This document shows, one piece after another, positions 22,926 to 31,390 of a DNA stretch of 39,359 bases; position 1 is the stretch's first letter; every line of letters starts with the position of its first letter. The notes below the pieces were generated by a model. That model had not been told where the DNA came from and did no database searches. It saw only the letters and a program-made list of their open reading frames with translations. The DNA is from Candidatus Melainabacteria bacterium (GTDB taxonomy: Bacteria > Cyanobacteriota > Vampirovibrionia > Obscuribacterales > Obscuribacteraceae). The position numbers and the translations under genes are program-made. The stretch is taken from NCBI GenBank assembly GCA_020853845.1, contig JADYYD010000351.1:1-39359 (forward strand). Direction: 5' to 3'.

Positions 22926-24212
22926 CTATTTCCAGGTGTTTTCCGATGCGCTGGTGCGGACATTCGTTCGCAACTCGGTGGGCAGATCCTGCGGTATGGC
23001 GGCCGCTGAAAGCGTCGATGACTTGCCGATCGTGTCGGCAATGATGTTGAACAATCTGGCGCCACCCATCGAATTGAGGTGGACGGTATCGAGAAAATCT
23101 GTGGAGATGAAGCGGAAGTCGTCGGAGAGATCCAAATATTCAGCACCATATTTGATGCTGGTTGAGCTTAGATAGGTCTTGAACTCATGCCAGAAAGAGT
23201 CGGGCAGCAAGGATCGATTCGGAAGAGTGGCCGGCATGTTGACGACGAGGACTTTGATATTTTCGTCTTTCAAGCGCGCCAGAAATGCATTGAAGAATTT
23301 TTTTTCTGAAGGATAAAGGGAGGTTTTTGTGCTCTTGTACCGGCGCATGTATTCCGGCATGTTGTCTTGGAAGCCATAAGGCATGGGATAGGGAATCAGC
23401 CACTCGCCTTTGCGAATGTCCAGCCCGCCGCCCATGAAGACCTGCATGATATCCCGTTTTTTATTCAGGTGAGAAACCAGCGTGCGCGGATGCGCGCCCT
23501 CTTCCTTCTGACCAATTCTCGCCAGTTGCGAGCCGAGCTCGGCCAGTTGGGAGTTCATTCTCTTGAGCGGCAAATACTGATGGAAAGTCCAGTCGAGATA
23601 AGCGAACGGATCGATGAAGGCAGCTTTTGATAGTGAGCCCAGACCAACATAGCGCGAGAAAAATTGGAAAGGCTCCGTATCCGCCGGCGCGGTCACCGTA
23701 TTGTCGATGAAGTCGCGAGGATTGACGCCGATGATCACAAGCTGAGGTTTGTCGTCCTCTTTAAACAAAGCTCTCGATATAAGGTACGCGTCCGATGCCA
23801 TTGAGCCGGGAATGGAAGCGTTGAATACTTCAGTGCCCTGCCCCAGGCGCATTTTCAAATCTTTCTCGAGCGTTGCGGCGCGGCGATCCAGCACGCAGTC
23901 CCGGTAATTTTTCACGGTGACGCTGTCGGCCGAAAATGTTGCCGAGCCGATCAGCGAGCTGCCGAACATCACCACCGGCGGTGCCTTCTCGCGCTGCAGA
24001 TAATTGCGCGCGATCCAGAACGACCACGAACCTTCCTGGCTCGATTCTTCAGAGCGCTTGCCGAGCATGTCTCTAGTCAAGCCTGTCGGCTCTTTGAGCG
24101 TGCCGATGGAAAAAAGATTGATAAGCAAAAAACCGGCCAGGGCGACGATAAAACCGCAAGCCAGGGCCGTTGTTTTTGATTTGCTTGTGATCGGGGAGTC
24201 GTCGGGTTTCAT
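22926..24212 (-). CDS. Membrane-anchored SGNH/DUF1574-like protein, copy 1
   Basis: 428 residues. One N-terminal membrane anchor (17-37) is followed by an extracytoplasmic SGNH-hydrolase-like domain. The block I motif is VMFGSSLIGS (GSSL at 84-87, Ser nucleophile candidate). A middle block reads IGVNPRDFIDNTV, and the C-terminal Asp-His pair is in DTVHLNSMGG (D375, H378). These features match the DUF1574/AlgX-AlgJ/DltD-like group that works beside MBOAT acyltransferases to acylate extracellular polymers. Its ATG overlaps the stop of the preceding gene by one base (TAATG), which implies translational coupling. It is the last gene of the operon and is followed by a strong terminator. The acyl group and polymer are not known. 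Confidence 0.83.
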   Translation of the reverse strand: MKPDDSPITSKSKTTALACGFIVALAGFLLINLFSIGTLKEPTGLTRDMLGKRSEESSQEGSWSFWIARNYLQREKAPPVVMFGSSLIGSATFSADSVTVKNYRDCVLDRRAATLEKDLKMRLGQGTEVFNASIPGSMASDAYLISRALFKEDDKPQLVIIGVNPRDFIDNTVTAPADTEPFQFFSRYVGLGSLSKAAFIDPFAYLDWTFHQYLPLKRMNSQLAELGSQLARIGQKEEGAHPRTLVSHLNKKRDIMQVFMGGGLDIRKGEWLIPYPMPYGFQDNMPEYMRRYKSTKTSLYPSEKKFFNAFLARLKDENIKVLVVNMPATLPNRSLLPDSFWHEFKTYLSSTSIKYGAEYLDLSDDFRFISTDFLDTVHLNSMGGARLFNIIADTIGKSSTLSAAAIPQDLPTELRTNVRTSASENTWK

Positions 24213-25564
24213 TACTGATAGACCGGATTTTTGGTATTGGCTACGGCTTGATGCCTTTCCAGATCTTTTCCAGCCAGAACGAACCTTTGCATCGTGCGTC
24301 CGGAAACAGAAATGATGTTTACGAGCTGGTCGAAGAATTTCTTGCCGCCGTAGGCATTTAAATGCACGGAGTCGTGGAAATCGTTTTGCGAATAATTAGA
24401 AGGCGTGCACATGTCGTACATCGCGATGTTATTGCCGAGAGCGAACATGCGCAGTTTCATCACGAATTCCATGTATCTCTGCGGTCCGAGCAAGTTGATG
24501 TTGTACTGCGTGATCGGCATGTTCACTACAACAAGCTCGATGCGTTCTTTTTTGCAGAATTTGGCAATTTCATCCATAAAGAAGAACTGCGTGTTGTACA
24601 CATGCATGTCTGTGCGCTTGTATCTTTCGACATACTCGGGCGCGTTGTTGACCCAGCGCGTGCGCGCGGCTTCTTCCGTAATCGGTCCGGTCATTACCGC
24701 AAGCTCTCGAATTTCGCCCGGCAGGTAAGAGGGCAGGAGCTTGATGCGATCCCACCAGGTGAATGGTTTTGCTTGAGGGCGAGCGACCACTTTATTGACG
24801 AATTCTTCCGCCTTATCTTTGGCGATAAGCTGCAAGTCGGCTGAGTGCTCTGAAACGTAGAAGGTTCTATTGATGTACCACTGCAGCTTGTCGAAGGGGC
24901 TTCTGAAAACCTGGCTTGCAACATTGTCTATGGGAACAATGCGGCGCAGAAATTGGAAAGCTTCCGTGTCGGCTGCGCTCGACATTGTGCTGTCGATGAA
25001 GTCGCGCGGTGCCACGCCGTAGACGACGATGTCGGGCCGGTTGGAAGTGGCGACCATGGCTTTCAAAGTCATGTACGCATCGGACGGCATCTGCCCGGGG
25101 ATGGAGAGATTGAGCGTTTTAAAAGTACCGCCGAATCTCGTATGCAGATTGTCGTCGAGGTATTTGGCGTTGTGATACTGCGAGAGATCAAGCGTTTTAT
25201 TCAAATAATTCGCATCGACTCCGGCCACCGCGCTGACCATCAAAGACGAGCCCAACAAGGCGACGTTGTGCACCTCAGGAGATTTCTTCATATCGTTGAA
25301 TCCCCACCATGTCCAACCTCTGTAGAGGTATTTGTAGGGATCGAATTCGATCGGATTGTAGAAAGTGAGGGCGAAGTTGCCCATTACAAAAAGCAGAATC
25401 GCCCAAGTTGTTGCCGCTCTGGCACCGCTTCTGCGATGTTCGGGCGGCGGCAAATTGTCGGACGCGCGTCTTTTCAAATTTGTCTGCGAGACCGAATCCG
25501 CACCGCTGTCTATGGTCGGATTGATGCCTCTGCGTTCTTGTATTTCTTGCGGCGCAGCGCTCAT
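24212..25564 (-). CDS. Membrane-anchored SGNH/DUF1574-like protein, copy 2
   Basis: 450 residues, a paralogue of both neighbours. It has a longer charged cytosolic N-tail (1-50) before a membrane anchor (53-70). Extracytoplasmic motifs are LLGSSLMVSA (GSSL at 105-108), YGVAPRDFIDSTM, and HDSVHLNAYGG with D398 and H401. A long middle region (about 200-320) differs from the other copies and could carry substrate or partner specificity. Its ATG overlaps the end of copy 3 by 4 nt (ATGA). The catalytic triad residues are all present, so it is probably active; the substrate is unknown. Confidence 0.83.
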   Translation of the reverse strand: MSAAPQEIQERRGINPTIDSGADSVSQTNLKRRASDNLPPPEHRRSGARAATTWAILLFVMGNFALTFYNPIEFDPYKYLYRGWTWWGFNDMKKSPEVHNVALLGSSLMVSAVAGVDANYLNKTLDLSQYHNAKYLDDNLHTRFGGTFKTLNLSIPGQMPSDAYMTLKAMVATSNRPDIVVYGVAPRDFIDSTMSSAADTEAFQFLRRIVPIDNVASQVFRSPFDKLQWYINRTFYVSEHSADLQLIAKDKAEEFVNKVVARPQAKPFTWWDRIKLLPSYLPGEIRELAVMTGPITEEAARTRWVNNAPEYVERYKRTDMHVYNTQFFFMDEIAKFCKKERIELVVVNMPITQYNINLLGPQRYMEFVMKLRMFALGNNIAMYDMCTPSNYSQNDFHDSVHLNAYGGKKFFDQLVNIISVSGRTMQRFVLAGKDLERHQAVANTKNPVYQ

Positions 25565-26805
25565 AGCTGCCCTCCTTTCAGACCGGCAATGGAGCTTTCG
25601 GTCGGATCGAGAGCGGACATGACTTTATGATCGCTTGCTGCTTTCTCGGCGAGTTTATCCAGAAGTTTGACGCCACCGCCCGAATGCAGGTGGACAGTGT
25701 CCATGAAATCGCTGAGCGTGAAATCCTTTGAATCGCCAAGGTCTAGATAGCTGGCGCCTTTAGACTGCGCCAGGACTTTCAAGCTTTTCTTGTAAGAATC
25801 CCAGGTTCCTTTTTCCAGAAGATCGCGATTGAGGTCGGTAATCGGCATGGAAATCAGAATCACCTGCGTGCCGCGATCGCGAGCCGTGTTCATCAGGTCG
25901 GCCAGGAATTTCATCTGATGCGTAAAGGTCCGCCAGTTGAGGCGAGAGTAGCGCTTCTTGTATTCCTTCATGTTGGCATTGTCGAAGGTGCGCTGCTCGG
26001 GTGTGGTTGGCCGAAAACAGGCTTCGTTGTTGGCGATTTCCATTTGCTTGTATTGCGGAAAAAGCAAACGGCGCTGAGCAATCGTGTAGGGCTTGTCGGT
26101 TTTCGGTGCAGGCAGGATTTTGTCGAGCGCCGCTGTAACGGCGCGGTCGGCGGTGACGCTGATGTCGTAGCTGTGCCCATATGGATAGAACAAGTGTCCC
26201 AGCTCGAAATTCAGCCGCTGGTCCCATTCAGGCGCTATCAAGTGTTTGTGCGAAGTGACATCGCCGAAACGGCTTAGATATTGATACGGATCGGTGGCGG
26301 CGGGGCTGGGCAGAAGGCTGTCCATGAAGTCGCGCGGACCGACTCCATATACGATGACATCCGGGCGCTTTTCTCCTTTGAGGAGAAATTTGGTGATGAG
26401 GAACGCGTCGGAGGGCATCTCGCCTGGCAATCCGAAATTGAATGTTTTTACTTTGACGCCCGAGTGTTTTTGGAATTGATCTTCGAAATACTGCGATTGG
26501 TGGTGGCGTGAACCATCAATCGGGTGTTTCAAATAATCCGCATCGACGCCGGCGACCGGAACCAGAACAAGCGAGGAGCCCATGAACACGACGTTCGGGC
26601 GTCCCTGTTTGTCGGAAAGAAAATCTTCTATCGCCCATCCGGTCCATGTCCGGATAGGAAAGTCGGTGGGAGCGATGTTGCCGAATCTCACCATCGCCAG
26701 AAGCGACGAGACCACTGCAAACAGTGCTGCCGATATGAAGAATTTGCTTCTCAAGATTCCCATTAAGTCATTCCGTAAGCTTTTGCCCGGCTCTTTCAAG
26801 AGCAT
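25561..26805 (-). CDS. Membrane-anchored SGNH/DUF1574-like protein, copy 3
   Basis: 414 residues (or 400 if ATG 26763 is used). A membrane anchor at about 20-40 is followed by the SGNH-like domain with VFMGSSLVLVP (GSSL at 76-79), YGVGPRDFMDSLLPSPAATD and MDTVHLHSGGG (D369, H372). It is most similar in layout to copy 2: both share VAGVDA(D/N)YL after block I. It begins 7 nt after the MBOAT stop, so it is the first SGNH partner downstream of the acyltransferase. The expected role is acyl transfer or hydrolysis on an extracytoplasmic glycan. Confidence 0.83.
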   Translation of the reverse strand: MLLKEPGKSLRNDLMGILRSKFFISAALFAVVSSLLAMVRFGNIAPTDFPIRTWTGWAIEDFLSDKQGRPNVVFMGSSLVLVPVAGVDADYLKHPIDGSRHHQSQYFEDQFQKHSGVKVKTFNFGLPGEMPSDAFLITKFLLKGEKRPDVIVYGVGPRDFMDSLLPSPAATDPYQYLSRFGDVTSHKHLIAPEWDQRLNFELGHLFYPYGHSYDISVTADRAVTAALDKILPAPKTDKPYTIAQRRLLFPQYKQMEIANNEACFRPTTPEQRTFDNANMKEYKKRYSRLNWRTFTHQMKFLADLMNTARDRGTQVILISMPITDLNRDLLEKGTWDSYKKSLKVLAQSKGASYLDLGDSKDFTLSDFMDTVHLHSGGGVKLLDKLAEKAASDHKVMSALDPTESSIAGLKGGQL

Positions 26806-26812
26806 TCAGACT

Positions 26813-28270
26813 CTAGAATTGGAAGTAGATGAATCTGGGCGAGCTGTCCGGTGTGAAGATGGTGAGCAAGCACATCAATGCCACCATGACAGTGACCTGC
26901 ACTGCCCAGGGCGGGCTCTGGTAGAACTTCTTGTTGTTCAGCCAGTTGACGACGAATGTCGATACCATCAGTGTCGGCAGGATCAATACGAGAGCCGGGA
27001 AGATGATCGGATCTCTGATTTGCAGAACCGCCAGTTGACTTGCGCTGAAGTGCAGCAATGCTGTCGGTGCTTCGAAGAGCTTGCTCAGAACTTGTCCGGC
27101 AATCTTCATGTCGTCGGCGCGGAAGAATACCCAGCCGATGCAAACGACATGGAAAGTGAAGACGACCGAGGCCCAGTGATAGACCTTCGATTGCAGCAGC
27201 TTTTCGTGGACGCCGATTTTTTGCATGACTGCTTCGTATTCGCGATGCAGAATCAGCACGATGCCTTGATATGCACCCCAGGCGAGGAAGTGGAAAGCAG
27301 CTCCGTGCCACAGACCGCCCAACGCCATTGTGATGAAGAGGTTGCGATAAGTGAGCCATTTGCCGCCTCTCGATCCGCCCAGCGGAATGAAGAGGTAATC
27401 ACGCAGCCATGTGGAAAGGCTGATGTGCCAACGGCGCCAGAAATCGGAAACGTTGGAGGCGATGTACGGCAAGTTGAAGTTGATCGGCACTTTGTAGCCG
27501 AAGAGCAACGACGAGCCTCTGGCGATGTCCGTGTAACCGGCGAAATCGAAGAAGATTTGGAAGGCGAATGCGTATGTGATCATCCACATATCCAGTGAAG
27601 AGAATTGCTCGGGATGAGCAAAACCTGCCTGGACGACCAGTGCCAGATTGTCGGCGATGAGTACTTTCTTGGCCAGACCCATCAATATAAGTTGCATGCC
27701 TTCATCGACATATTCCCATTTGAATTTGACGGGAATGTGCAATTGCGGAACGAAGTCTTGATAGCGCTTGATCGGACCGGCAATCTGGGTCGGGAAGAAA
27801 GAAGGGAAAAGAGCGAAGTCGAGGAAGTTTTTCACGACCGGTTTGCCGCGATAGACCTCGATTGCGTAGTGGATAAACTCGAAAACGAAAAAGGAGATGC
27901 CGAGCGGAAGAATGATGTGCAGGTGGGGAGCGCTCCAGTCGATGCCGACTGTGCCCAAAGTGGTCTTCACTGCATCCATCGTGAAGTAGGCATATTTGAA
28001 GATGCCCAGCACGATCAAGTTGAGTGCGACGGTAAACCCGAGAATGATCTTCTTATTCTTTTGCTCCGTGGCTTTCTCGATAAATGGAACGAGAAGGAAG
28101 TTTGCCAGGGTCAAACCGAAAATAAGGATGCCGTAGATTGGACGCCACGACATGTAAAAGACGTAGCTAGCCACCAGCAGTAGTGGCACGCGGAATCTAT
28201 GGGGCGTCAACCAAAACAGAAGAAATACTGTTGGTAAAAACACCAGGTATTGCAGACTGTTGAATAGCAA
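26813..28270 (-). CDS. MBOAT O-acyltransferase (AlgI/DltB-like)
   Basis: 485 residues, a polytopic membrane protein with about 10-12 hydrophobic segments. Signature elements are NSLQYLVFLP at the start, LPLGISFFVFEFIHYAIEVY, FPSFFPTQIAGPIKRYQDF, FWRRWHISLSTWLRDYLFIP followed by LGG, and the catalytic His322 in GGLWHGAAFH. AlgI-type MBOATs move an acyl group, usually acetyl, across the membrane to extracytoplasmic partners. No dltA, dltC or alginate synthesis genes are nearby, so the acceptor is unknown. The start is TTG 28270 with AAGGAG upstream. It heads an operon with three SGNH-like proteins, two of the later junctions overlapping. Confidence 0.93.
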   Translation of the reverse strand: MLFNSLQYLVFLPTVFLLFWLTPHRFRVPLLLVASYVFYMSWRPIYGILIFGLTLANFLLVPFIEKATEQKNKKIILGFTVALNLIVLGIFKYAYFTMDAVKTTLGTVGIDWSAPHLHIILPLGISFFVFEFIHYAIEVYRGKPVVKNFLDFALFPSFFPTQIAGPIKRYQDFVPQLHIPVKFKWEYVDEGMQLILMGLAKKVLIADNLALVVQAGFAHPEQFSSLDMWMITYAFAFQIFFDFAGYTDIARGSSLLFGYKVPINFNLPYIASNVSDFWRRWHISLSTWLRDYLFIPLGGSRGGKWLTYRNLFITMALGGLWHGAAFHFLAWGAYQGIVLILHREYEAVMQKIGVHEKLLQSKVYHWASVVFTFHVVCIGWVFFRADDMKIAGQVLSKLFEAPTALLHFSASQLAVLQIRDPIIFPALVLILPTLMVSTFVVNWLNNKKFYQSPPWAVQVTVMVALMCLLTIFTPDSSPRFIYFQF

Positions 28271-28364
28271 GCTACTTCTCCTTAGTTTCCAGGAACCGTT
28301 TTGATAGCTTTCGAGAGCTGTTTCTCTCGCTTGGGCCTTACTTTAGATTCGGCGCAAATCCCAA

Positions 28365-28409
28365 TATCTATGAGAGTTTTGCAAAGTTATCAATGGCAAT
28401 TGCCCATTG
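28365..28409 (-). promoter_or_regulatory. Possible promoter and palindrome for the MBOAT operon
   Basis: On the minus strand TTGATA (28393-28388) and TAGATA (28370-28365) are 17 nt apart. A near-perfect palindrome CAATGGCAATTGCCCATTG (28391-28409) overlaps the -35 box by three bases and could bind a regulator. The -10 match is weak. Confidence 0.35.
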
Positions 28410-28508
28410 TAGAAGCTGGATTTCAAGAATGTCTACCCGGCACGTATTGTCTTAACCTAAAAAGGTTATAGGAAGAGCGGACAAGACAGGATTCTTGATC
28501 TTGAAAAA

Positions 28509-28528
28509 CCGCCGCGGGCGGGAAAAAC
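28509..28528 (-). terminator. Terminator hairpin downstream of the RpaA-type regulator
   Basis: On the minus strand CCGCC CGC GGCGG followed by TTTTT forms a short GC-rich stem and U-run, about 220 nt after the regulator stop. The 28271-28747 gap otherwise holds the MBOAT promoter region and a possible small ORF; I see no RNA gene in it. Confidence 0.55.
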
Positions 28529-28588
28529 GAGCGCCTGACATCGTGGAAGATCTAGATGCATTTGCTGATCGATTTACGGGAGGTTGTA

Positions 28589-28666
28589 ATGAGATTGGTT
28601 GCAATGAAGTGTCGCCGTCTCATAATTCGCACATCTTATAGATGCGGCCCGTACCATCACCCGTGA
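28589..28666 (+). CDS. Possible 25-residue basic small protein
   Basis: An ATG at 28589 preceded by an excellent GGGAGG box at good spacing opens a 25-codon frame (begins MRLVAMKCRRLIIRT, ends PYHHP) closed by TGA. It is rich in Arg and carries two Cys. It is the only small frame in the 28271-28747 gap with a strong ribosome binding site. It has no homology that I recognise and its promoter is unclear, so it may be chance. Confidence 0.25.
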   Translation: MRLVAMKCRRLIIRTSYRCGPYHHP

Positions 28667-28747
28667 TACCACTACACGAACGCACTTGCCTTAAGCAAAA
28701 TGAATGTCGGGCAAATATTTTATTCGGAAATTCACGGTCGAAAAAAT

Positions 28748-29464
28748 TTAGTCGCCGGCCCCTTTTGCGAAGCCCTCAGGAATGAGTTGATAGCCTCCGC
28801 CATACACCGTCTTGATGTATTTGCGATCGGGTGTTTCTAAACGCGTTCTAAGGTGGCGGATATGCACTCTGATAGTGTCGACGTCATCGTCCGGCGCATA
28901 GCCCCAGACTTCTTCCAGAAGCTTGCCTGTGGAAACGGTTTGACCGTGATGCTGCATCAGGCAGTGCAAGATTTCGAATTCAGTGGGGGTCAGTTTCACC
29001 ATCCGCTCTTTGACCTTCGCTTGAAGATTCTCAGGGATGAGAGTGATTTCACCTGCGTGCAAAATCTCAGGCAAGGTTGCTGACTGAGGCACGCCGCCCG
29101 AGCGTCTCAAGAGGGCTCGAATGCGCACCTGCAGTTCGGGAATTTCGAACGGTTTGACCAAATAGTCATCGGCGCCGGAATCGAAGCCCTGGACTTTGTC
29201 CTTGGTCATGCCCAGCGCGGTCAGCATGAGTATTGGAATGGGATGGGTCTGAGGATTTTGCCTGAGCCGCTGGCAGACCGTAAAGCCGTCCAGGTCGGGC
29301 ATCATGACGTCAAGAACAACAAGATCGGGGCGATTTTGTTGCGCCAGCGCCAGTCCTTTGTGGCCGTCGCTTGCCGTCGTTACTTGATGTCCCAACAGTT
29401 CCAGATTGATTTTGACGAGTTCGGCAATTGCAGCATCGTCGTCTATGACGAGAATTCTTGACAA
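28748..29464 (-). CDS. RpaA-type OmpR-family response regulator
   Basis: 238 residues. The receiver (1-120) has VIDDDAA, the phosphoacceptor Asp in [20 protein letters not shown], the Thr of LMLTAL and the Lys of YLVKPFE. The winged helix has [20 protein letters not shown], then [20 protein letters not shown] and [16 protein letters not shown]. The phrases [21 protein letters not shown] and [16 protein letters not shown] closely follow cyanobacterial RpaA, the clock-output and stress regulator, as I remember it. TTG 29464 is the start, with GAGGAG upstream. It is the last gene of the der-plsY-htrA run, 19 nt after htrA. No histidine kinase is adjacent. Orthology to RpaA is inferred and untested. 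Confidence 0.88.
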   Translation of the reverse strand: MSRILVIDDDAAIAELVKINLELLGHQVTTASDGHKGLALAQQNRPDLVVLDVMMPDLDGFTVCQRLRQNPQTHPIPILMLTALGMTKDKVQGFDSGADDYLVKPFEIPELQVRIRALLRRSGGVPQSATLPEILHAGEITLIPENLQAKVKERMVKLTPTEFEILHCLMQHHGQTVSTGKLLEEVWGYAPDDDVDTIRVHIRHLRTRLETPDRKYIKTVYGGGYQLIPEGFAKGAGD

Positions 29465-29483
29465 CGTTATCTCCTCAGTTGGG

Positions 29484-30623
29484 TCAGGCTTGACCTATGA
29501 CCGACAATTTTACTGGAATTTTCATCGGTCGCCCGCCCCGTAAAATCTGTAGCGTTACGAGCTGACCAGGTTTTTTAGTCTCGATTACGGTCCACAATTC
29601 GTCAACTGAGCGGACTGTCCGGCCGTCTATCGCCTGAATGACGTCGGCAAGATTGACGTCAAGAGCCCGGAAGGTAAACGGGCCTTGCTGAAAAACCACC
29701 ACTTTGGGTCCCGTCAGTCCGGCTTCTGCGGCCGGTCCTTTGGGATCTAATTTGATAATTCTTAGACCCGTATCGACCGGAGCGACCACCAAAATCCCCA
29801 GGTCGGGTCTTATCACCCGATGGTGGACGATTAATTCGGGCACGATACGTTTCGCCACATTTACAGGAATGGCCAGCCCGATGCCGGCCGATTGCCCTGT
29901 GCGGGACAAAATTGCCGTATTGATTCCTACTAATCTGCCGCTGGTGTCCAGAAGCGGTCCGCCGGAATTGCCCGGGTTGATCGCCGCGTCTGTCTGGATC
30001 ACTCCTTTGATCAGTCTTCCGTTTTCCGTGCGCATGGTTCGTCCCAAACTGGAAACGATTCCCTGAGTGAGAGTGCGCTCCAATCCGAATGGATTGCCGA
30101 TGGCAAAAACGCGACGGCCGACTTCGAGAGTCGATGAATCACCAAATGGAATTGCGGTGAGATTCTTTCCGTGGGGAACAGCCACTTTAAGCACAGCCAG
30201 ATCGCTGTCCGGATCGATTCCCACGACTGTCGCCGGCAATATGGAACCGTCCCAGAGCGTGACGCGAATATTGCTGAAGCCTTCGACGACGTGATTATTC
30301 GTCAGGACAAGCCCCTCTTGAGAGATGATGATGCCCGAGCCGGCGCCTTCTTTTGGCGAAAGGTTGTAGTAGATGTCTTCCGATGCGGCGCTCGATGCGA
30401 TGTTGACTACACCTCTGTTGCATGATTTATAGACGCGAATATTCACTGCTTCATCGGGCGTGAGATTCACGTGCGCCGGCGCGCTCGAATGCGTCGATGG
30501 GTTTGCATGGCTTGAAGCTTGTGCGGAGGGCGCCGCATTTGCGTTTTCAACAAAGACGATATTGAGCGAAAATGCCGCAATAGCGAAAAATCCACAGGCG
30601 TTTTTTTTCCAAGTTCTATCCAT
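29484..30623 (-). CDS. HtrA/Deg-family periplasmic serine protease with one PDZ domain
   Basis: 379 residues from ATG 30623, with AGGA upstream. A signal peptide (1-30, ending ANA) leads to a Ser/Ala/His-rich linker, a trypsin-like domain (about 60-280) and a C-terminal PDZ domain (about 285-375; [31 protein letters not shown]). The catalytic triad is visible: His111 (TNNHVVEG), Asp141 ([10 protein letters not shown]) and Ser220 (NPGNSGGPL). HtrA proteases degrade misfolded exported proteins and take part in envelope stress control. The single PDZ matches cyanobacterial HhoA/HhoB/HtrA proteins rather than two-PDZ DegP. It starts 51 nt after plsY and ends 19 nt before the RpaA-type regulator, consistent with one transcript. 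Confidence 0.93.
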   Translation of the reverse strand: MDRTWKKNACGFFAIAAFSLNIVFVENANAAPSAQASSHANPSTHSSAPAHVNLTPDEAVNIRVYKSCNRGVVNIASSAASEDIYYNLSPKEGAGSGIIISQEGLVLTNNHVVEGFSNIRVTLWDGSILPATVVGIDPDSDLAVLKVAVPHGKNLTAIPFGDSSTLEVGRRVFAIGNPFGLERTLTQGIVSSLGRTMRTENGRLIKGVIQTDAAINPGNSGGPLLDTSGRLVGINTAILSRTGQSAGIGLAIPVNVAKRIVPELIVHHRVIRPDLGILVVAPVDTGLRIIKLDPKGPAAEAGLTGPKVVVFQQGPFTFRALDVNLADVIQAIDGRTVRSVDELWTVIETKKPGQLVTLQILRGGRPMKIPVKLSVIGQA

Positions 30624-30674
30624 TATCTGGGTCCTATACACGTGCACATCGTTCGTTTCTCAAACGCGCGCACT

Positions 30675-31385
30675 TCACGTTTCACCGGTCGTCATCTTGT
30701 TTTCCATCGCAGGCTGCTCACCTTTATTTTCATCAGGCGAATTTTCTTGCGCTGTTTTTTCCTTCGTTTTTTGACCGATCTTCGGTTCCGTGCCTTCCAT
30801 CAATCGCTTGATATTGGCTTTGTGTCTCAATGTCACGTAAATGAGCGCCATCACGCCGTAAGCGACCATCGGCATCGGGCACTTCAGAACATAGAAATAG
30901 ACCGGCAACATCCATACGGCAAATATCGACGCCACCGAAACGATTTTTGTTGCCCCCAAAACCAGCAGCCAGGTAGCAAAGAGAAGTGCTCCCACTGAAT
31001 TGCTCAGGGCAATGACGGTGCCCAATCCAGTCGCTGCGCTCTTGCCGCCTTGAAAGCCGAGGAAAATTGATTTGCTGTGTCCGATCAATGCAGACAATGC
31101 GCAGAGCGGCGCGCATACATGAGTGATGCCGAAGAGCGCCCAGTCTTGTTTGCCGCCGTCGAAATAAACGGCCGCTGCAACTGGTGCATATCCTTTGAAG
31201 ATATCGAAGAGGAAAACGAAAAGCGCCGGACCTTTGCCGACGCAACGCAATACATTCGTGGCGCCGGTTGACTTGCTGCCGTGCTCGCGGATGTCGATGC
31301 CCTTAACTGCTTTGGCCACCCAGTAACCGGTGGGAATGGAGCCGGCGACAAATGCGATGGCAATCATTAGAAAGAACGTCGCCAA
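30675..31385 (-). CDS. plsY: Glycerol-3-phosphate acyltransferase PlsY
   Basis: 236 residues with five or so membrane segments. PlsY transfers an acyl group from acyl-phosphate to glycerol-3-phosphate, the first step of phosphatidic acid synthesis. Conserved motifs are visible: GSIPTGYWVAK (motif near the N-terminus), REHGSKSTGATNVLR (usual GSGNxGATNxxR) and GHSKSIFLGFQGGKSAATGL, where the family usually has GGKGxAT, so Ser replaces the second Gly. After the last membrane segment there is a hydrophilic tail of about 40 residues (197-236, Lys/Glu-rich) that most PlsY lack. TTG 31385 is the start, with AAGGAG upstream. It begins 5 nt after der, so the two are coupled. Confidence 0.93.
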   Translation of the reverse strand: MATFFLMIAIAFVAGSIPTGYWVAKAVKGIDIREHGSKSTGATNVLRCVGKGPALFVFLFDIFKGYAPVAAAVYFDGGKQDWALFGITHVCAPLCALSALIGHSKSIFLGFQGGKSAATGLGTVIALSNSVGALLFATWLLVLGATKIVSVASIFAVWMLPVYFYVLKCPMPMVAYGVMALIYVTLRHKANIKRLMEGTEPKIGQKTKEKTAQENSPDENKGEQPAMENKMTTGET

Positions 31386-31390
31386 AGGAA

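Larger units (their letters stand above)
28271..28747. other. 477-bp intergenic region, MBOAT operon to RpaA-type gene
   Basis: This gap contains the likely MBOAT promoter and palindrome (28365-28409), the regulator terminator (28509-28528) and one small candidate frame (28589-28666). I see no tRNA, riboswitch consensus or repeat in it. Confidence 0.6.

Noticed and set aside
22729-23175. Plus-strand open frame of 148 codons
   Set aside because: It runs through the operon terminator hairpin and opposite SGNH copy 1, without a ribosome binding site or domain.
26582-27598. Plus-strand open frame of 338 codons opposite the MBOAT and SGNH genes
   Set aside because: The composition is Cys/His/Gln-rich and unstructured, antisense to well-supported membrane-protein genes.
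22926-28270. The operon as a D-alanylation (dlt) locus
   Set aside because: There is no dltA or dltC homologue, and the SGNH proteins resemble DUF1574 more than DltD.
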